Shown: piece after piece, positions 9,552-21,447 of the stretch
Numbering within the stretch: the stretch's first letter is position 1
Layout of the letters: every line of letters begins with the position of its first letter
From: Siphonodentalium dalli
Taxonomy: Eukaryota; Mollusca; Scaphopoda; Gadilida; Siphonodentaliidae
DNA length: 64,000 nt
Reading direction: 5' to 3'
Assembly: GCA_032622095.1 (NCBI GenBank)
Contig: CP136064.1
Location: forward strand, 188,033,794-188,097,793
Notes under the pieces: generated by a model
What the model was told of the DNA's origin: nothing
The model's input: the letters and a program-made list of their open reading frames with translations, nothing else
The model's database searches: none
Translations under genes and position numbers: made by a program

Positions 9552-11228
9552 AGGCCTAAAAAAAAAAGACGTTTGTTTCCGCTAACCCGACCGACCCTAT
9601 TTTAAACCCCCGACCCTAAACTTTTTATTGGCATTGCAAAAAAAAAAATTGCACAAAAATTGCACAAAAAAAAAAAATAAAAAATTTCAATTTAGGTCCA
9701 AATTCATATCATAACAAGATGCAAAACATTTATATATATTGACATAAGAAATTTAAGTTTACAAAAAGATTTAAGTTTAACAGTTGGAATCATACTGTAA
9801 AGTATGTTTGGCTTTATCTAGCTTTCATCTGTGAAAACTTAAAATAGTTTGAGTTCAGGTTTGTTATCATTCAGCCTTCAGACTTCAGTATTTCAATCAA
9901 ATACAGTACAGGAACATTAACAATTTGATCGAATCAACCTGGTTATCAGATGGGATCTCATAATACCAAATGAATAATTAATATAGAGATTAGTGCTATA
10001 AATAGTAATTACTAACTTAATAGACATTATTTATGTACTACATGTACCGGTAGTATATTATGTATGTGTCTTACTTGAATTTTATAATAAAAAAAGCCAA
10101 TTATATGAATTAGAGTGTTAATGGTAAGTCTCATTTCAAGCAGGATAAGCATAATCCATTGAACCAAAAGATATCTGACAATGACTTATAAGCATTTCCA
10201 ATCCATATATATATCAAAAAAAATCCGAAGTCATGCTTGAGAAACTTCATCAAATTGACCTCCCAGTAAAATTCAAAATACTGACTCAAAGTGCCCTAGA
10301 TTAGCTCTAAATGCAATGGATTTTCAAAAAAATTCCAGGGGGAGAACCCCCACCATCAGCAGGGGGTCATCCCTCCCAAACCTTCCTCCGCTCAGGCCTT
10401 CGGCATATCATTGCCCAAAATCCCCAAAAAATACCTAGATCCTTCACTGAATGCGGAGGAGAAGGTAGTGTTGTGAAGCCATCATTAACCCTTTACCCAA
10501 CAGAAGGGCTCTGTGCCAATGCATTCTCTTATATATGCGAGGCGACCTATGGTCGACTCGCATATATAAGAGAATGCATTGGCTTAATACATTAAAAATT
10601 ATAAAATTGTTAAAGAATGCAAGAAAAATGGTAAAAAGTGTTTAAAAAAGTTGTTTTTTTAGGCCAATGCATTCTCTTATATATGCGAGGCGACCTATGG
10701 TCGACTCGCATATATAAGAGAATGCATTGGCACAGGGAATAACTGTAACTATCACAATGTGGTCAAGGAGCCGGTTCCAATGATATCCATATTTGTATGG
10801 TTCTATTGAGACAGACCGAAGATATTTTAGGCTGTTGAAGCTTTATTTGGCCGGTTTGTTGGGTAAAGGGTTAAGAGATCGGTACAAGATGGTCACTCCA
10901 ATATGTGAACAGTGCAGTGGCACTGGACTGACTCCAGTTGTCGCCAGACCAAATGGGAAATATTAGGATTATCAAAGACTATATTAGTATATATGTAAAT
11001 ATTAAAGCATATGTAAAAATTTAATTGGAGTTTCTAGTTCCTCTGTCATCTGGGTTAACCTGATTGGGGCTAAGAAGTGCATAGTTTGGGTTATTGACAA
11101 GTATTATACAATTATTTTTAATGATACTGGAAAAAAAAAGTTAACCAAAAAAAAAAGTTAAGCCTACCTACCTACCCTAATTTTTTTCAGCTCGTTAGCG
11201 GAAACAAATGTATTATTTCTTTAGGCCT
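9552..11228. mobile_element. Inverted pair of AGGCCTAAA...TTTCCGCTAAC repeats (possible TIR element)
   Basis: The left end (9552-9587) has AGGCCTAAA, an A-run, then TTTGTTTCCGCTAACC. The right end (11193-11228) has the reverse complement of AGGCCTAAAG...TTTGTTTCCGCTAAC, preceded by TAGGTAGGTAGG on the reverse strand. The same word combination recurs alone at 52972-53030 and 59963-60030. The pair may therefore be a TIR element of 1.68 kb or two independent inverted insertions. No target duplication was found. The piggyBac-type MITE at 10485-10874 is nested inside. Confidence 0.45.
10485..10874. mobile_element. piggyBac-type MITE (TTAA target site) with twin hairpins
   Basis: TTAA at 10485-10488 and 10871-10874 flanks inverted termini CCCTTTACCCAACA / TGTTGGGTAAAGGG. 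A TTAA target site and CCC...GGG ends are the established signature of piggyBac-superfamily elements. Two identical 69-bp near-perfect palindromes lie inside at 10515-10583 and 10663-10731. Each has a 27-bp perfect stem beginning GCCAATGCATTCTCTTATAT and a short inner stem, CGACC/GGTCG. They are in direct orientation, separated by about 79 bp. No coding capacity. Confidence 0.8.
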
Positions 11229-13028
11229 TATTTCATACTGGCAGAAGTACACGTGCATGTACATGTATGCCATTTGAATGACATTATAAATAACTTCTCA
11301 CCAAGATGATTTCTATATTCTAACTACTAGTACAAGTAAATCAGTTAAATAATCAAAAATGCCAGAACCGATATATATACTGTACTACATGTAGTAGGTA
11401 CCGTACATGAGATATTTTCACCACTTCATAATAGTTGAATATATACGGTACCTGTATAATTAAAACAATGGAATTCAAGTTGTGTCAGACCTGTTGTTTG
11501 GCATAAACAATGTACCAGTAAGTGACTTTGGTGATCACTGTTAGTGTTAGTCATTGATTTTGATAACATAAGTTCATGATTTTTACAACATAATTTTAAT
11601 GAATCAAAACCATGTGCAGCCGCATGTGTAACATGTAACTGTCTTTGTCCATTATTCATTATCCAAGTCTGGTTTAGTCTTGATCTAATGATCAAAGGCG
11701 GAATGTTACTAGTATGTACCGGTAACTTATGATCATGATCCCGGAGTCTGATGAATTATAATCCATTTCACAGCATTGTCCATGTCTGCATGTTTCATGA
11801 CATGTTTGGTAAACATCCTCACTCGATTCACTGACACTGGTGAGTGGTGCCATTGCCATTCTGATTCTCCATATCATGTTTTACCCTTCACAAGTTCACA
11901 CATGTAGCTACTCAGCCTACTGTACTTCTAATCAGTCTAATGTACTATTCAGAATGATAGAATCTGAATTGAACATTCAATGACCTTTTATGGCATCGGC
12001 GTTGACTGCATTTCAGCGTTGACTGCATTTCAGCATTGAAGGGCTGAGGAGTCCAGAATAGAACTATAATCATCATATTTTGCAATAATCATTACATTGT
12101 TTGCATTCTTCCATTGTCAAGCAGTGCTATTCACTTATTTGAGTCAATGTCCATGATAATAACAGTTGAATACGGCATAGCCTGATCTGCCACACTCAGT
12201 GACTCACACACAGTGTCTGTGACCAGTCCAGTGTTATTTCAGTCATGAACGTAGTGTGTATCCTTCTACGATGGAAGCAGCAATCTGCGAAAGCGGTCAT
12301 GTCGACCAACTTCACCAAGTCCAGTGTGGGATATTCGGATTGGTCCCGTCACTTCACATGATATTTTCTGATAATTAAGCGATATTTCTAACACCCAAAC
12401 GGGTTAAAACAGTCTATATCTAATCCGGTGTGTACACGAAAGAATGAGATACACATTTTCTGCGAATAATGTACGAAACAAGCAGATATGACGGGAATGT
12501 GCAGGGTGGCGAATACGGACTGTGAAATAACGTACTCTAACTCTGGGAAATATTTATCCCCAATTTCATGCATAAGAATGTTTAAACATTATCATAACAT
12601 CTTCGACTTGTTTTAATTTGTTTTCATGAAAAGGAATGATAAAAGGCACAATAAACATATCTAGAACGACAAATAAATCCAAATTATTCAAACTTCGAAT
12701 ACGAAAGTCGGAGTGTTCCTCTATCGTATTGCAATAATCGCCAACCTATTAGGATATAAAAAAGCTATGCAGGGGGATAACTCGGAAAAAAATTATTGTA
12801 GCGGAAAAAGTCTCATTGTAGAGCTTTAAGGTGTGTATGGCACTTAGGGCAGTGCTTAGGGGGGATAGTTAGATTGGATATAGGCATGATGCTTCTCAGA
12901 AATCCAGATTACGAACCAACTCTCATGAATCGCATTTTACATCCGATCACATTGCCATGTACCAATGCTACTGCATGGTTCCAGATGAAAATGGACAGTT
13001 TCTCCTATGAGCTTGTTATCGCCCCCAC
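11229..13028. other. AT-rich stretch, one short tandem repeat
   Basis: Only an approximately 18-bp short tandem repeat (GCGTTGACTGCATTTCA, about 11999-12036) was noticed. No gene or RNA recognised. Confidence 0.4.
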
Positions 13029-13117
13029 TCTATTCGTACACCAGAACGCCTACATATTATTCTATTCGTAATTTCGTACCCCCAGAACGCCTACATATTA
13101 CTCTATTCGTACCCCCA
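13029..13117. repeat. Short tandem units at the 5' edge of the LINE
   Basis: Two full units and one partial unit of CCAGAACGCCTACATATTA(T/C)TCTATTCGTA lie directly before the LINE endonuclease remnant. The last unit reads in frame into the LINE (Tyr-Pro-Gln-Asn). They may have arisen by repeat slippage at the truncated 5' end. Confidence 0.5.
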
Positions 13118-13423
13118 GAACTTTTTTAACCTGAACAATTTTTATGATATTTTCAGCAAATTTTGTGATGAAAATGATTGCTTCGCGGAGCAGGAAATAA
13201 TCATATTGGGTGATATGAATACAAATGTGCTGAAAAAAGCTAATGGTATAAAATAAAGTAAATGCATTGTGTGGTAAAATGAATGATACATGTGATCATT
13301 TGTCACTTACACAGCTAATAAAGGATCCTACTAGGATTACTCCTCAAAGTTCTAGTGCAATTGATCTGATCTGGGTCTCAAACAAAGAAAAGATTTCTCA
13401 AGAGTGGTGTAATCGAGATTGGT

Positions 13424-13708
13424 ATGAGTGACCACTTTGTGACCTTTTGTAGTCGCAAAGTGACTAAAGAGAAATTCTTTACAAATAGAACTGTGAAAAT
13501 TCGATCAACCAAAAATTACTCTTCTGAGGATTTCTCGGAAAAATTAAAAGAGGTAGACTGGGATGAGATTTGTGTTCTTACTGATGTAAACTTAGCATGG
13601 GTGAAATTTAAAGATCAATTTATATCAGTTTTGGATCAGGTAGCTCCGATAAAGGAAATCAGGATTAAAAATCGTACTGAGGATTGGATGGATAGTAAGA
13701 TCTTATAA
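13424..13708 (+). pseudogene. LINE ORF2 fragment: end of APE endonuclease and linker
   Basis: Encodes MSDHFVTFCS followed by a linker ending in RTEDWMDSKIL. The S-D-H triad is the last conserved block of APE-type endonucleases and contains a catalytic His. The frame is broken at both ends; the preceding part (IIILGDMNTN) lies in another frame just upstream. It is a fragment of the same LINE, not a separate gene. Confidence 0.75.
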
Positions 13709-14036
13709 AGAGCTAATTTCACAAAGAGACAAGGCTTTGAAAGAGTAAGAGACAGATCAGATCAAAATCACTCCACTTTTAAGAAATTGAGAAATAAGGT
13801 ACAATATGATATAAAAAAGGCTAAGAGAGAATTTTTCAGGCAGCAATTGGAAGCTAATAAGTTTGATTCAAAAAAGCTTTGACAAAATTTAAAAAGCCTA
13901 GGAAAACCATCAAAAAAGGATAAATCTGCTAGTTCTGAGGTTGGTCTCCAATTTGAAGGTGAAACAGAACTAGTCTATGGTGAAACAAGAGTGTCTAATA
14001 AATTTAATGACTTCTTCTCCACTGTAGCATCAGATC

Positions 14037-15191
14037 TTGTACAGAAACTGCCATCTCTGGAAGTACAGTCATCTGAAGATTCTCTCAAGGCCTTTTATCA
14101 GAGCAACCTTGGGTATAACGCCAAATGAAAATGAACGTGATAGTAATCACTTTGAACTTCATGATTGCACGGAGGAGGAAATCCTAGATATTGTCCTTGA
14201 GCTGAGCAGTAACAAGGCCATTGGCCTTGACAAATTACCAGCCAGATTTTTAAAGGAAGGTATATATTACTTCTTGAAGCCACTTAAACATATCATAAAT
14301 TTGACAATATCGACAGGGATACTCCCTTGTGACCTCAAAGCAGCCAGAGTGGTTCCAATTTATAAAAAGAATGATAGATCAATAACTGGCAATTACAGGC
14401 CTGTCTCGTTTTTGAGTGTGGTTTCCAAAATAATGGAGAGATTAATTTTTAATCAGGTTTTTAAATACATCAAAGAGAAGAACCTTCTGTGTGAATATCA
14501 ATCAGGTTTCCGCCCAGTGTACTCAACCGAGACTTGCCTGATTCACTTGGTTGATAATATCAGAAAGGATATGAGCAAAGGTCTCTATACAGGAATGGTT
14601 TTGGTTGATCTACAGAAAGCTTTTGACACAGTGGACCACAACATTATGTTGGAGAAATTGAAAGCCTGTGGATTTGGTAATAACACAGTAAATTGGTTCA
14701 AAGGCTATCTTTATGATAGACCTCAGGTCGTTGATATAAATGGAACCTACTCTGGCAAAACTGAGATTACATGTGGAGTCCCTCAGGGCTAAATTCTAGG
14801 GCCGCTAATGTTTTTAATCTACATGAATGATGCAAGCAAAGCCGTTACATGTCGTCTCTTGCTATATGCTGATGACTCATGTCTCATCTATTCCCATCGG
14901 GACCCTAAGATTATTGAGAAGGTACTCACTAAAGAGCTTAACCTCCTTAACAACTGGTTTATCAGAGCAAAGCTCTCTATTCACCCGGGTAAAACTGAAT
15001 CCATCTTATTTGGAACCCGGAAGCGTCTGAAAGCAGTGGTCAACTTTTCGGTAAAATTAAATGACCACACTATTATACAGGTTGAGAAGTTTGTGTTGTC
15101 TGGTGTGATTCCCAAATATTTGACGTTCTCAATGAGAACGTCAAATATTTGGGAATCACACCAGACAACACTCTATCTGGTGAATTCATAG
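14037..15191 (+). pseudogene. LINE reverse transcriptase, interrupted
   Basis: The frame has the ordered RT blocks: SNKAIGLDKLPARFLKEG, NYRPVSFLSVVSKIMER, the palm block A (LVDLQKAFDTVDH) and block B (CGVPQG). An in-frame TAA at 14790-14792 replaces the usual Ser codon of the PQG-S-ILGPL block (TCA to TAA is one change). The frame then continues with ILGPLMFLIYMND and the catalytic YADD block C (near 14868). After about 15090 the coding sequence runs into an inverted duplication. The active-site Asp residues are preserved although the gene is dead. Confidence 0.85.
15093..15171. repeat. 39-bp perfect inverted duplication inside the LINE
   Basis: Positions 15093-15131 and 15133-15171 are perfect reverse complements around a single base at 15132 (arm starts GTGTTGTCTGGTGTGATTCC). 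The right copy carries the expected LINE reading sense (VKYLGI-type region). The left copy is therefore an inserted snap-back duplicate. Confidence 0.9.
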
Positions 15192-15298
15192 CAGTGTCAG
15201 TCCTTAACAAAGTGAACAATAGATTGAAATTCAACACTCTATCTGGTGAATTCATAGCAGTGTCAGTCCTTAACAAAGTGAACAATAGATTGAAATTC
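15167..15298 (+). repeat. 66-bp tandem duplication in the LINE coding region
   Basis: Two copies (15167-15232 and 15233-15298) of a 66-bp block duplicate 22 codons in frame (NTLSGEFIAVSVLNKVNN and four more residues). It lies directly next to the inverted duplication, so both may come from one template-switching event. Confidence 0.9.
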
Positions 15299-15377
15299 TT
15301 GTATCGAACAAGAGAATTTCTTAACAGACACACTAAGAAATTACTTGTAACTGCTCTAATCCAGTGTCATATGGATT

Positions 15378-15851
15378 ATGCCAACTTATCATGGTATTTT
15401 GGTATTGGTGCCACCTATAAAAAAAAAACTACAAGTAGCACAAAACAAAATGATTAGATTTATTTTGGATTTGAAAGCTCGTCACAGAATTACGGTAAAA
15501 GAATTTAGAGAAGTAAAATGGTTACCGGTAAAATATAGAGTTGGAAATAGAATTCTGCTACTTCTGCATAAAGCTAGAACAAGTGGCAATCCATCCTACT
15601 TGCTACAAGACTTCAATTCAGTAAATCAGATGCATACACATGATACAAGATTTAGCAGTGGAAATTACTTTGTGCCAGAGGCTAACCCCCAAATCAAGAA
15701 AACATTCATGTACAATGCAATCAAAGCATGGAACAATCTAGATAAGGGGCACAAGTTTTTTGATGATTATCCCACCTTTAAGACACTGATTAGCCTGCAT
15801 CTATTTCAAAGAATAATAGATGAGGGAGACTGTGATTTTATATACTACTGA
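15378..15851 (+). pseudogene. LINE ORF2 C-terminal region
   Basis: Encodes the domain typical of the CR1/L2-like ORF2 C-terminus: LQVAQNKMIRFILDLKAR, EVKWLPVKYRV, and a final block with IKAWNNL. It ends at the natural-looking TGA at 15849. It is in a different frame from the RT piece because of the indels around 15100-15430. Confidence 0.75.
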
Positions 15852-17028
15852 AATTGTTCTTAGCCTTGTATATTGTTTTTAGGTTGAGGTATGACTGCTG
15901 TGTGAAAATCAAATGCTGTATTGCAGGGGTGTTTAAATTGTTTCCATTTTTACTAGTTATTTTACAAATTTCTATGTTGTCCCAAGGGGGGGGGGGGGGG
16001 CAGTGGTTTCTGTGGTGAAGTAAGTGATCACTAGTGTAGCAATATGCTTGATATATATGACGATATGCGTGTATTTGGCATACCAAACTCATAAAGCTGC
16101 TAAAACCTCACAGAACCCACTGACACGCCGGGGGGTGGATAGGTATTTGGTCATAGGTAGAGTCAACAATAAGCGTAGACTTATGGAAATGGTGTTATTA
16201 GCTTTCTTTGATCCTCACTTGGCAGCCATATCTTACCATATATTATAGCTAGATATAGCTATTATATAGTCATGCATACCATTTAAATTATGCTATACTG
16301 CACAAATTAGCACATGTATACCATATATGACGACTCATAACTTATGTTGAAGCTTCTAGACTGGTATTCTTATACTTTCATGTTGTTAGGATTAAAATAT
16401 AGTCCTATAAAGCACACACATTTTCATAGTAATGTGATACATATATGTGTACCTAATATTGGTTTTTGATCTATATCCAACTGACCATATCCTTTTAAGA
16501 GTGGACAGTCTTCGTAATTGAACCAATCATAAGTATTGGGGACCACTATGGAAATAAGAGGGACATTTTTGTCCTTCTTTAAGTGTTATCCCTGGTAATG
16601 ATATATTTAATTATAGAGGCTGACCAGTATTAATAATAAAATTTATTAATATTAATACCACCGACTAACCATATTAAAACCTTATTGGTTAAATCTGTTT
16701 TTGATTATAAATACACATTTAGATAGTGAGCTCACAGAGATATGTTAATGTCGACCGCTTTTCCATCTAAAATTATTTACATTGCTTTTTCAATATGTAT
16801 ACATTTGTCAACTTTGTATAAATTGTATAGATATATATCATTGCCATTAAATAATCTAAAAAAAATAAAATATATTGTGTACACAACCAGGCCCGGGCTG
16901 TTTTAATACAGCTATGTTATACTCGTTTTGTGACCCGAACTCTGGAAGACCAAATGTCCCCCAATTAAACTATCCCAAATTCCTAGCGGTCACCGGAATT
17001 GTCCATAATTTAACATCAATTCATCAAC
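15852..17028. other. AT-rich stretch after the LINE
   Basis: Probably includes LINE 3' sequence at its start; a poly-G run lies at about 15986-16000. No gene, RNA or further repeat recognised. Confidence 0.4.
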
Positions 17029-17122
17029 ACACGACACAATCGTTTCGACGATTCTACGACCAATTCCACGATTCTGCGGCTTGACAACCACGGTGCTGCG
17101 GCAGTTCAACGATTCTGCGGCC
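17029..17122. repeat. Inverted partner of the repeat at 28967-29060
   Basis: About 94 bp with three copies of the word CGATTCTGCGG/CGATTCTACG. The reverse complement matches 28967-29060 almost base for base, so this is a dispersed repeat present on both sides of the Polinton-type element in opposite orientation. Confidence 0.8.
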
Positions 17123-18040
17123 TTATTATACGTGATATTTTATGACAAACATAGATAAAGAGGCCTTTTACTGAATTGGGACGATAAAAGTGGGCTTCTT
17201 CTTGCATGCATCGTGTAGAGTAGACTTTGCAGGTCCACCAGGTTAATTCACGGAATACATACGAAGATGAGATCTATACATAAAATGAGTCACAATCGGC
17301 TCGGTCAAGTCTGGATAATCCGATCAAACCGCGAACCGATCGCAAAAAGTAATTTCTTGGGCTACAAGGGGACATTAACGGTGCGAAAATTAACATCCAA
17401 CGTAAGCTTTGATAAGTATAAATGTATTATTTGTCAAATTCGTACCCCCGTTGGCGCAATATTCAATTAAACTATACACAGAAATGCAGTAACGGTGTCA
17501 ACTATTTGACAACACCCCGCTTCGACCATGACAACGACGATTGGGCGACTCGTTGAACGGTAATTTTCATTTGTATACGATGTATCGGTCACTGCACTAT
17601 CATCGGACAGCTTATTTATGCGTATAAGCCCGTGTATGCTGCATCAATAAATGTTTGGAAAAGTGCCTTCGTTGTACAATGCACATGTCCTGGATTCAAT
17701 ACAGTACTGTGTATTTACTGCATGATCCCCACATGTGAAGCTATAGAGACCAAGTCACATAAGAGATATAGTGGATTGGACAAAGCGTGACACACATGCT
17801 CGTGTAAAAATATATGTTGATACGGGTCGTAAACCCAAGCCAACCACTGACTATTGACTATAAATGAGTATGTTGGACTAGTATGCATATAGTATGAATT
17901 TTATTTGATACATTTTTTTGAAAACTGTACAAATATTTATCGACAACACGAATTTTTTATTTCCGCATTCCGGCTAATCTTCAGCCGTAACATTACTTCG
18001 TACTCGATAGACTTTCATATAGACTATAGAAACAGCCATA
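17123..18040. other. Nothing recognised
   Basis: Short frames only; no coding, RNA or repeat structure that I can support. Confidence 0.4.
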
Positions 18041-18330
18041 TGCGTGCGACGTGACCTTGACCTTGAAATCGGGTCAATTTAAGGTCAAATCGAGAATTTT
18101 GATGGGATTTTCACGAAATTTGATACATTGGGTTACTTTTGTACACTGAGTGTTTTGGACGGGTCAAATCGTGACCCCGACCTGACCTTCAAAATGATCA
18201 ATTCAAGGTAAAGTCGGGTAAAACCGGATGGATTTCGACGAGCACGTTTGTCGGGTACTTTTGTCCGGGCAGTGTTTTGGACTGGTCAAATCGTGACCCC
18301 ACTTGACCTTGACCTTCAAAATGGACAATT
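18041..18330. repeat. 122-bp tandem units rich in TCAAGGTCA-type half-sites
   Basis: The word TGTTTTGGAC(G/T)GGTCAAATCG recurs with a 122-bp period (18151 and 18273). The region is loaded with TGACCTTGACCTT, AATTCAAGGTCAAAG and related words. TCAAGGTCA is the known binding element of ERR and NR5A/FTZ-F1-type nuclear receptors. The motif density may simply reflect the repeat unit. Confidence 0.6.
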
Positions 18331-19297
18331 CAAGGTCAAAGCCCGGACGAAGTCGGGTCACCTTCTAATATCTATATAAAAGCTGAGTGTGTTTGTCTTT
18401 CTGTAACTATGTCATGCTTTACGATGCGTTCAAAATATATGACCCTCATATCCATTGCGCCCAATTTTTTATCATTTTCTGCACCACATCTTAGAATAAG
18501 CGAGATCACCGAGTCGCGGCCATATTGGATTACCCAGACCCCATTCCGCGGTTTAAGTCTACGTGTCAAAGTTCTGGAGGTGCATTCCATATAATGATTT
18601 TTTAATATTCATGAAATACATGTCCGCGTTCACGGAAAATATATAGCGGTAATTAAGGACGGATGATATAAATGATTTATATAGAGGATCCCCAACGAGA
18701 AATGTTGGGATATAACATTTTATAAAACGAGTTTGATAACTTTCTTTATACCCTTTTTTAAAATATCAAAATCTTTAAAAGAAGCTGAAAATGCATGCAC
18801 AATGGATATATTTACGGTGTCGGCCGAGACGCTACACAAAGGTATACGACAGAATGCAAAGGAGTTGGGACCAAAATTTCCAATATCTAATGTTGGTGTC
18901 ATGCGCGGCTTTTCGAAAGTACTATTAATCCGCGCGGTCATTGCGGGTGTGATGTCAAGTATCCCGGGAAGCACGCACATATTCATCATTAGTGGATATA
19001 AGGAAATATGCAATATTAGGATCTTTTAATGATACAATATATACAACTTTGCCAAAGTGAAAAAAAAACACATTTAAAATGGAACATTATTTTGTCTTGA
19101 ATGTGTCTTTACTTCCTCTTGTGTTGTGGTAAGGAAATCAATATTATTTTTGTTAATCCGTCTTTTTAGCTCGTTTTCCTTCTTAAAATATGATTATGTA
19201 ATAAAGTGGATTTCAAATTCGTCCCAGTTATTTGCAAAATAATTTATTAACCTTGTCCATTTTAAAGTCAGCTTGAAAAAACACATTAGAGATTATC
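18331..19297. other. No gene supported
   Basis: Overlapping frames of about 97 codons exist on both strands at 18720-19029, but neither has recognisable protein features. The segment AAAAGCTGAGTGTGTTTGTC near 18378 looks like part of a dispersed repeat. Confidence 0.35.
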
Positions 19298-19425
19298 TAT
19301 CCCTCCCCATTTCCATATCTCTCTCCCTATCTCTCTCATATCTCTCTCCCCTCTCTCTCTCTCCCCTCTCTCCATCCCCTCCTCCTCTCTCCCTCCCCTC
19401 ATATCTCCCTCCCCTCTTTCTCCCT

Positions 19426-19482
<57 letters not shown>
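19298..19482. repeat. CT-rich tract followed by (TA)n
   Basis: Simple sequence: CTCTCCC/CTCTCTCC mixture to about 19426, then an uninterrupted TA dinucleotide run to about 19482. Confidence 0.9.
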
Positions 19483-19484
<2 letters not shown>

Positions 19485-20297
19485 GTTTCATGTGTGGAGT
19501 TAATTTCTAAGGCGACCATTCTCCACCATCGATACCACAACTCAACTGAGAATAAGACATGTTGGCGATAAGAAAATACCGAGACATTGTGAGTCGACTG
19601 CGTACAGACAGACGGAAGGAAAGTTGGATAGGCGGAAAGGCAATTTAAATCATGTAATGTGTGGTGCACATATATGGAAATTAAACATGTACAGTATAGC
19701 AATATACGATTCGACATTACTTTATTTTCCTCAGCTGGCTCCAAATAAAAGAGTCTTAATCTCGTAGGCTTGAGGTCGTGTGATTCATATATATGCGTAT
19801 TCATGTCTATAGCGAGCGTGCCATTCATTAGAAAACGACTTCTCGTGAGCACAAGTTAATGAAATTTCAATTGCTGGTCGCACAATCGTCGTTGTCATAG
19901 TCGACTCATCGGCGTTGTCAATTGAATGCGATGATACCCCCGCAAATATGGACACAGCGCCATCAATCACAGAACTGAGGTTAACATCAGTTGTGAAAAA
20001 TCACCCAAAGACGTATGGCTATGTTATTATTTGGTTTCCACTCAATTTTATAGGACATTATATATTTTTTCTAAACTCTGAAGACGAATTTCACTCAGTG
20101 ATGTGTGTAAAACCAGAACAACCGGTCTATTTGTGTCAAAGATTATGTATTGTTGTGCTAACTGTCTAATGCGGAACTCTCTACCGATTATCGAATCGAA
20201 GATCGCCGTACCTAATAGAAATATAATATATGGTACATATACCTACATATTTCTGGATTTATTCATTCTTTAATTATTTTTTAGTTTTTATCGCATC
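19483..20297. other. Left flank of the Polinton-type element
   Basis: No gene seen. It is not a mirror of the right flank apart from the target duplication, which shows that the palindrome stops at the element ends. Confidence 0.5.
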
Positions 20298-20303
20298 GGC
20301 CTG
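20298..20303. repeat. Left target-site duplication GGCCTG
   Basis: Exact match to 28961-28966. Six bases is the duplication length known for Polinton/Maverick integrases. Confidence 0.85.
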
Positions 20304-20652
20304 AGAAGAATAGGAGTCTCGTTACCCCCACATCTAAAAATAGAATTTGTGGGTCTAAAATTGGTTGTACTAAAATATTCCCAAAATATCAAAACCCCAA
20401 AAAAAAAAATTCAAAAAATTTAAAAATTTCCAAACTTCCAAAAAATTTTAAAACCCCAAAATTTCCAAACTTCCAAATTATCAAAACCCTCCAAAATTAT
20501 TTCTCTAAAAAAAAAGTTTAAATAAAAAATTTATAACGAGTTTTCGGTTTCTGATAATCTCGATATTAAAATGTCGAATGTTAAATTATTTGCGCGTAAT
20601 ATCTTTCGTTATTTTTTTTTGTTCAAATATTTTTCAATGTATTTATTAATCG

Positions 20653-21045
20653 ATGTTTAGAAATAGCTTTATTGGACATTGTAACCATCGATATGAATGC
20701 ATACATTCCAGTGTTTTATCGGACGCAGTTCATATAATTGTCATACCTGAAAATAGACACTATTACTTTTACATAAATAATAAAGAGCGTTTATTCTTTA
20801 CACTCTCTCTATCCCATATGACAGGTGTGTATTATCGTGAATTATTGGAAGTATTGAGACTAACGGTCGAAAATTGTAATGTGAAATTACAACCCTCCAG
20901 AATGAATTGTCATATTCGCTGTACACGCAATCACACACGCGACATTGGTGGTAACAATGTGTCTTTCACACCTTTGCTTTACCAAATGAATTATATTATT
21001 TCCCCGTTCACAGTTATATGCTATTCAGAAAACATATCGATTTAA
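20653..21045 (+). CDS. Terminal-proximal ORF of unknown function, left-arm copy
   Basis: A 130-codon frame starting MFRNSFIGHCNHRYECIH, rich in Cys and His (H9, C10, H12, C16, H18 and later C/H residues). It reads inwards from the element end towards the ATPase. The arm copies differ at residue 10-11 (Asn here, Asp in the right arm). Since the arms are near-identical, its openness in both is not independent evidence of selection. No family recognised. Confidence 0.35.
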   Translation: MFRNSFIGHCNHRYECIHSSVLSDAVHIIVIPENRHYYFYINNKERLFFTLSLSHMTGVYYRELLEVLRLTVENCNVKLQPSRMNCHIRCTRNHTRDIGGNNVSFTPLLYQMNYIISPFTVICYSENISI

Positions 21046-21447
21046 TGTCTGAACAAACGGGTTAGTATCAATTAAGGTTGATAAACTGTGTCATTCACAC
21101 GATAATTAGTTAGCCAAAAACATGCATACGTCCAGGTCACTCAATTATAGAAATTGCTTCGGTGTCATTGTTATAACAACATTACGCAATAACCACTTAT
21201 CGCCCCACATTCATACTTACGCTTTGGACATTTTATCAGTTTATCACGTGATCACTAAATGTGGCAATCGGGTATCCACCGATGCCTGCAATATATTATT
21301 TATAATAATTGGACTCATTGATCTCACGTGAATAATACTCTTAGTTGTTCCAATAAAATAGTTATCAAATTCGATCACCAATAGATTTGACTGTGGAATG
21401 TAATGACCTTTAACTTATTTATCGATCTAAAGGGACACTCATTATGA

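Larger units (their letters stand above)
13118..15851 (+). mobile_element. 5'-truncated, inactive CR1/L2-like non-LTR retrotransposon (LINE)
   Basis: Domains appear in LINE order. First is the end of an APE-type endonuclease (IIILGDMNTN near 13200, and SDHFVTF near 13430). Then come a linker, a reverse transcriptase and a C-terminal region with LQVAQNKMIRFILDL. The 5' part of the endonuclease is missing. Frameshifts or stops occur at about 13240, 13410, 13708, 13880, 14790 and 15100. The reverse transcriptase copies element RNA at a nicked target; here it cannot be made as one protein. The type of C-terminal region and the QKAFDTVDH and YADD motifs fit the CR1/L2/jockey group; the exact clade is uncertain. 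The 3' end is not fixed. Confidence 0.85.

Noticed and set aside
18720-19029. Overlapping 97-98 codon frames on both strands
   Set aside because: No motif, no composition bias and no neighbours; open on both strands by chance is more likely.
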